Source of the DNA: Sphingobium cyanobacteriorum
Lineage (GTDB): Bacteria > Pseudomonadota > Alphaproteobacteria > Sphingomonadales > Sphingomonadaceae
Assembly (NCBI RefSeq): GCF_030580935.1
Contig: NZ_JAUQOM010000007.1
Location: forward strand, 124,001-188,000
Length of the DNA: 64,000 nucleotides
Reading direction: 5' to 3'
The notes under the pieces: model-generated
Told to the model about the DNA's origin: nothing
Database searches by the model: none
The model's input: the letters and a program-made list of their open reading frames with translations, nothing else
Shown here: positions 61,394-64,000 of the stretch, piece after piece
How positions within the stretch are numbered: position 1 is the stretch's first letter
How the letters are laid out: every line of letters starts with the position of its first letter
Position numbers and translations under genes: made by a program

Positions 61394-61611
61394 TCGGACA
61401 GCACCGCGTCTTCGGCGCGACCGAGCGCCCTTAGTCCCTTCGGAAGCGCGGCATTCGGCATCCAGTCTGCCGGCAGCCAGCCGCAGCCAGGCTTGAGTAC
61501 GGTCGGGTCGGCATCGAGCGACTGCCGGGACACCCATATCCAAGCGGGGTCAGCCATCATGTGAAGCAACTGGGGGACGATTCTCCACCCAGCAAATCTA
61601 AGCTGATACAA
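61306..61611 (-). pseudogene. Unrecognised ORF, probable fragment
   Basis: The 101-codon frame reads PAWIWVSRQSLDADPTVLKP, GCGWLPADWMPNAALPKGLR and SDYGTTRDSLALRRLLLGRF, with composition like a true protein, but it starts close to the IS-like end and lacks a ribosome site. I cannot name a family. It may be the 3' part of a truncated gene. Confidence 0.3.
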
Positions 61612-61650
61612 GTGGCTGCCATTCTGAAGCCTTCAACCGCAACTGATATC

Positions 61651-61664
61651 GTGGACGGCTCTCC
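61651..61664 (+). repeat. Left inverted repeat of the IS1111-type element
   Basis: GTGGACGGCTCTCC is the exact reverse complement of bases 62981-62994. The transposase start codon lies 40 bp inside it. Confidence 0.85.
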
Positions 61665-61704
61665 ACCCTGCGGGGTAAATTCTGCGGACGAGTAGGAGAG
61701 GAGA

Positions 61705-62739
61705 GTGACGATGGAGCAAGTATCGGTAGTTGGACTGGATCTGGCAAAGTCGGTTTTCCAGGTTCACGGTGTCAACGCGCAGGGCGAGGCAGTGCTGCGG
61801 CGCAGGCTTTCCCGTGGTCAGCTGCTGAAGCTGTTCGAGAAGCTGCCGCCGTGCCTTGTCGGCATGGAAGCCTGCGCCTCGGCCCACCACTGGGCACGTG
61901 AGCTGACCGCGCTAGGGCACGAGGTCAAGCTCATGCCGCCGCAATACGTGAAGCCCTATGTGAAGCGCGGCAAGAACGACGCGGCCGATGCCGAAGCCAT
62001 CTGCGAGGCGGTGACCCGGCCGACGATGCGGTTCGTCGGCGCGAAGTCGCCCGACCAGCAGGCGACCATGATGCTGCACCGGGTGCGCAAGATCTTGACC
62101 CGCCAGCGCACCCAGATCAGCAACGCCCTGCGTGCCCACATGGCCGAGTTCGGCATCACCGCAGCCATCGGGCGCGGAGGACTGGAGCGGCTGATCGCGG
62201 TCATCGCCGATCAGGATGATGCACGCTTGCCTGACGAGGCGCGGGCCTGCCTCGCAGTGCTGAGCACCCAGCTCGAGATGGTCAAGGAGCAGATCCTCGA
62301 CAACGATCGCCGCATCCTTGCCGATGCCCGCAGGACCGAAGCGGGCCGCAGGCTGATGAAGATTCCCGGCATCGGTCCCCTGCTGGCCAGCGCGATCGTG
62401 GCCTGCGTCCCCGACCCTTCTACCTTCGGCGGCGGACGAAGCTTGTCGGCATGGATCGGCCTCACACCGCGCCAGAACTCGAGCGGCGGCAAGGAGCGGC
62501 TCGGCAGTATCACGAAGGCCGGCAACACCTACCTGCGCGAGTTGCTCGTGGTCGGTGCCATGGCCGTGGTACGGCAAGCAAAACAGGGCTGCCCGAAGTG
62601 GCCGTGGGTGGCGCGGCTGCTGGAGCGCAAGAAGCCCAAGGTTGCCGCTGTCGCGCTGGCGAACAAGAACGCCCGGATCATCTGGGCGATGATGGCAACA
62701 GGCGAGGCCTACCGCGAAGCGGAGTTGGCGGCAGCCTGA
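61705..62739 (+). CDS. IS110-family (IS1111 group) DEDD transposase
   Basis: The 344-residue recombinase has the RuvC-like DEDD N-terminal domain: VVGLDLAKSVFQVHG, glutamate in LVGMEACASAHHW and aspartates in KRGKNDAADAEAICEA. The C-terminal Tnp domain has KIPGIGPLLASAIVA and RQNSSGGKERLGSITKAGNT, where the catalytic serine lies. Such enzymes move the element with a bridge RNA made from the non-coding end. The ribosome site AGGAGAGGAGAG precedes the start. Confidence 0.94.
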   Translation: MTMEQVSVVGLDLAKSVFQVHGVNAQGEAVLRRRLSRGQLLKLFEKLPPCLVGMEACASAHHWARELTALGHEVKLMPPQYVKPYVKRGKNDAADAEAICEAVTRPTMRFVGAKSPDQQATMMLHRVRKILTRQRTQISNALRAHMAEFGITAAIGRGGLERLIAVIADQDDARLPDEARACLAVLSTQLEMVKEQILDNDRRILADARRTEAGRRLMKIPGIGPLLASAIVACVPDPSTFGGGRSLSAWIGLTPRQNSSGGKERLGSITKAGNTYLRELLVVGAMAVVRQAKQGCPKWPWVARLLERKKPKVAAVALANKNARIIWAMMATGEAYREAELAAA

Positions 62740-62980
62740 GAGATCGCGCCCCAGGGCGTTACACGAGTTGGAGAGGGCAGACTGAACTGACGCAACAAGC
62801 CGGTTGAAACCGCCGGAGCAGGAAAACCCGTCCGACCCCAGCACTTCGAGTGCGTGCAATTGGGAGGGACCTGACCCGCGCGAATGGCATCAGGGCCAGC
62901 GGCCATGCAAAGCCGCGCTGAAAGGCCGGACACATGGGCGCCACGACCAGCAAGCGCAGTGCAGAAATACCCTTGCCAAC
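62740..62980 (+). ncRNA. Candidate bridge RNA region of the IS1111-type element
   Basis: The 241 bases between the transposase stop and the right inverted repeat hold no gene but several stems: GGTT-GA-AACC near 62,802, GCACT-TCG-AGTGC at 62,841-62,853, and ATGGC...GCCAT around 62,884-62,906. In the IS1111 group the bridge RNA comes from this end. The exact RNA ends are not visible. Confidence 0.45.
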
Positions 62981-62994
62981 GGAGAGCCGTCCAC
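62981..62994 (-). repeat. Right inverted repeat of the IS1111-type element
   Basis: GGAGAGCCGTCCAC matches the left repeat exactly in reverse. It is followed by ACAAGG and a near-palindrome (GGGG-TCGTACGA-TCCCC, 62999-63015) in the flanking DNA. Confidence 0.85.
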
Positions 62995-63173
62995 ACAAGG
63001 GGTCGTACGATCCCCGCAAGTGGATTTATTACGCGGGCAAAATGGGCAGCCTCGGCATCCGCTCACATATACCGCTGCTGTGACAGTAACACCATCGTTA
63101 CACGATATATCGCCTGCGTGGGACAACGTTCCGGATTTCCGTCCGCGCCGCGCTGCTGTGCGGGATTGAAAGG

Positions 63174-63977
63174 CTAAGGATCGCTCTCCATACAAAGCAG
63201 TACGACCAGCCGGTAGTCGGGATGTCGCATCGGCATGAACGTCATCTGCTCGGCCTGCACTTCGCCTCGCGACAGGTGGTTGAAGCGCCTGATGCCGCCC
63301 TCTCGTGAGAGAACCCGGTGGTTGGTCCAGAGACGTGCAAAATCGGTGCTTTTGGCCGTCAGTTCACTAACCAGCCGGGCAATCTCCTCGTCATCGAGCG
63401 AGTGGGCCATGTCTGCGCGGAATTCCGCAAGCAGCCGCTGGGCGCGTTCTTCCCAGTCCACTACGAAGGATCGCGCCGAGGGGTCGAGAAACATATACCG
63501 CAGTAGGCTCGCATCGCCCTCCGACAGCCAGGGCCCGAGCAGCGCGGCCGCCGCTTCGTTCCAATGGCACGCCCGGAACAGCCGGTCGCTGACATAGGCG
63601 GGATGGCTGATCCCGTCGATCATCGCCGCAACCTCGGCGGGCAAGTTCTCCTGACGCGCGCCGACCGGCTCGGCCGGGTCGCGATGCCGGCTTAGTTCGA
63701 ACAGATAGGCGCGTTCCGCCGCACTGAGCGACAAGGCATTCGCCAGCTGGGCCAGCGCGGTCGCCGACATCGAAATATCCCGGCCCTGTTCCACCCAGGT
63801 GTACCACGTCGTGCTGATCCCGGCGAGTTGCGCCACTTCCTCCCGGCGCAGGCCCGGCGTACGCCGCCGACCATGCGGCGACAGGCCATGGTCCAGCGGC
63901 AACAGCGCTTCGCGGCGCGCGCGGATGAAGGCGCCCAACGCGCGACGCTGTTCGATCGTCAGCAACATGTTAGGCAA
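63174..63977 (-). CDS. XRE-family regulator with MmyB-like ligand domain
   Basis: The 267-residue protein has an N-terminal helix-turn-helix (LGAFIRARREALLP, then TPGLRREEVAQLAGISTTWY, VEQGRDISMS) and a C-terminal MmyB-type ligand-binding domain (HWNEAAAALLGPW, LRYMFLDPSARSFVVDWEER). Such repressors often control the divergent gene beside them; that gene would be beyond the right edge. ATG at 63,968 is an alternative start. The stretch 62,995-63,173 before it shows no gene. Confidence 0.9.
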   Translation of the reverse strand: MPNMLLTIEQRRALGAFIRARREALLPLDHGLSPHGRRRTPGLRREEVAQLAGISTTWYTWVEQGRDISMSATALAQLANALSLSAAERAYLFELSRHRDPAEPVGARQENLPAEVAAMIDGISHPAYVSDRLFRACHWNEAAAALLGPWLSEGDASLLRYMFLDPSARSFVVDWEERAQRLLAEFRADMAHSLDDEEIARLVSELTAKSTDFARLWTNHRVLSREGGIRRFNHLSRGEVQAEQMTFMPMRHPDYRLVVLLCMESDP

Positions 63978-64000
63978 GATACCAGGATAAAGTCGATCCT

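Larger units (their letters stand above)
61052..61650. other. Gap with gene fragments, no intact gene recognised
   Basis: Two short frames face each other here and are listed next. No promoter or terminator was recognised in the rest. The sequence between the TonB gene and the insertion sequence appears to be a scar of past rearrangement. Confidence 0.3.
61651..62994 (+). mobile_element. IS110-family element, IS1111 layout
   Basis: GTGGACGGCTCTCC (61651-61664) and GGAGAGCCGTCCAC (62981-62994) are perfect 14-bp inverted repeats around the DEDD transposase gene. The left non-coding part is 40 bp and the right part 241 bp, the layout of the IS1111 group with subterminal repeats; the true tips lie a few bases outside. 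It is complete and may be active. Confidence 0.85.
44679..64000. mobile_element. Integrative genomic island (left end; right end outside window)
   Basis: A tyrosine integrase opens this region right after trmB. The cargo is an RND pump with regulators, an iron-uptake cassette, decayed gene fragments and an IS110-type element, quite unlike the dense housekeeping content to the left. The left edge has A+T-rich sequence (44,679-44,725). The right attachment site is not in the window, so the extent is inferred. Confidence 0.55.

Noticed and set aside
63085-63100. GTAACACCATCGTTAC as an operator of the XRE regulator
   Set aside because: Only five pairs with a six-base centre and located behind the gene rather than before it.

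Overview
The window looks like chromosomal DNA of an alphaproteobacterium of the Sphingomonadaceae (Sphingobium/Sphingomonas type). The reasons are the high GC content, the gene families (BamF-like DUF3035 lipoprotein, PHA depolymerase, TonB-type systems, TRIC/UPF0126 channel, CPA2 antiporter) and short palindromic intergenic repeats of the kind common in sphingomonads. This is an inference from gene content; no 16S or marker phylogeny is possible here. No rRNA, tRNA or CRISPR array was found.

Bases 1-44,678 read as a compact housekeeping core. From the left: the start of a Tat-exported molybdopterin oxidoreductase, a CoA-binding protein, an Mrp/ApbC ATPase, the HflK-HflC/DegP membrane quality-control set and a HerA-like ATPase. 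Next comes a long co-directional run: IscU-like scaffold, CPA2 antiporter, DUF423, Fur/Zur, PnuC, NadR-like kinase, dxs and a pyruvyl transferase. A minus-strand run follows, purE-purK-folA-ribF-ileS-lspA-DUF3035, then gpmA, sppA, a TRIC channel, an M20 peptidase with glutathione peroxidase, a VIT1-type transporter, an ABC-F ATPase, a PepSY/response regulator/sensor kinase set, phaZ, a GST, lnt-metK and trmB.

At about 44,680, just after trmB, a tyrosine integrase marks the start of an accessory region that runs past the right edge. It carries an RND efflux operon (adaptor, permease, outer-membrane factor) with a divergent two-component system, decayed gene fragments (NTF2-like and CocE-like), and a GNAT acetyltransferase. 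It then carries an iron-uptake cassette (FecI-type sigma factor, FecR, TonB-dependent receptor, PepSY membrane protein, TonB). An IS110-family element of IS1111 layout with 14-bp inverted repeats and an XRE/MmyB-type regulator end the window. The receptor has an in-frame amber codon 50 codons before its natural end.

The most notable items are: a palindromic repeat inserted in frame inside lnt; the amber-interrupted receptor; the complete IS1111-type element with a 241-bp non-coding right end that is a candidate bridge-RNA locus; an AT-rich insertion in the IleRS editing domain; a 50-codon small membrane-protein ORF at 25,114; a 38-residue secreted two-cysteine peptide at 42,568; and a perfect 19-bp palindrome before the sigma factor gene. 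I saw no clear multi-gene system of a wholly new kind.
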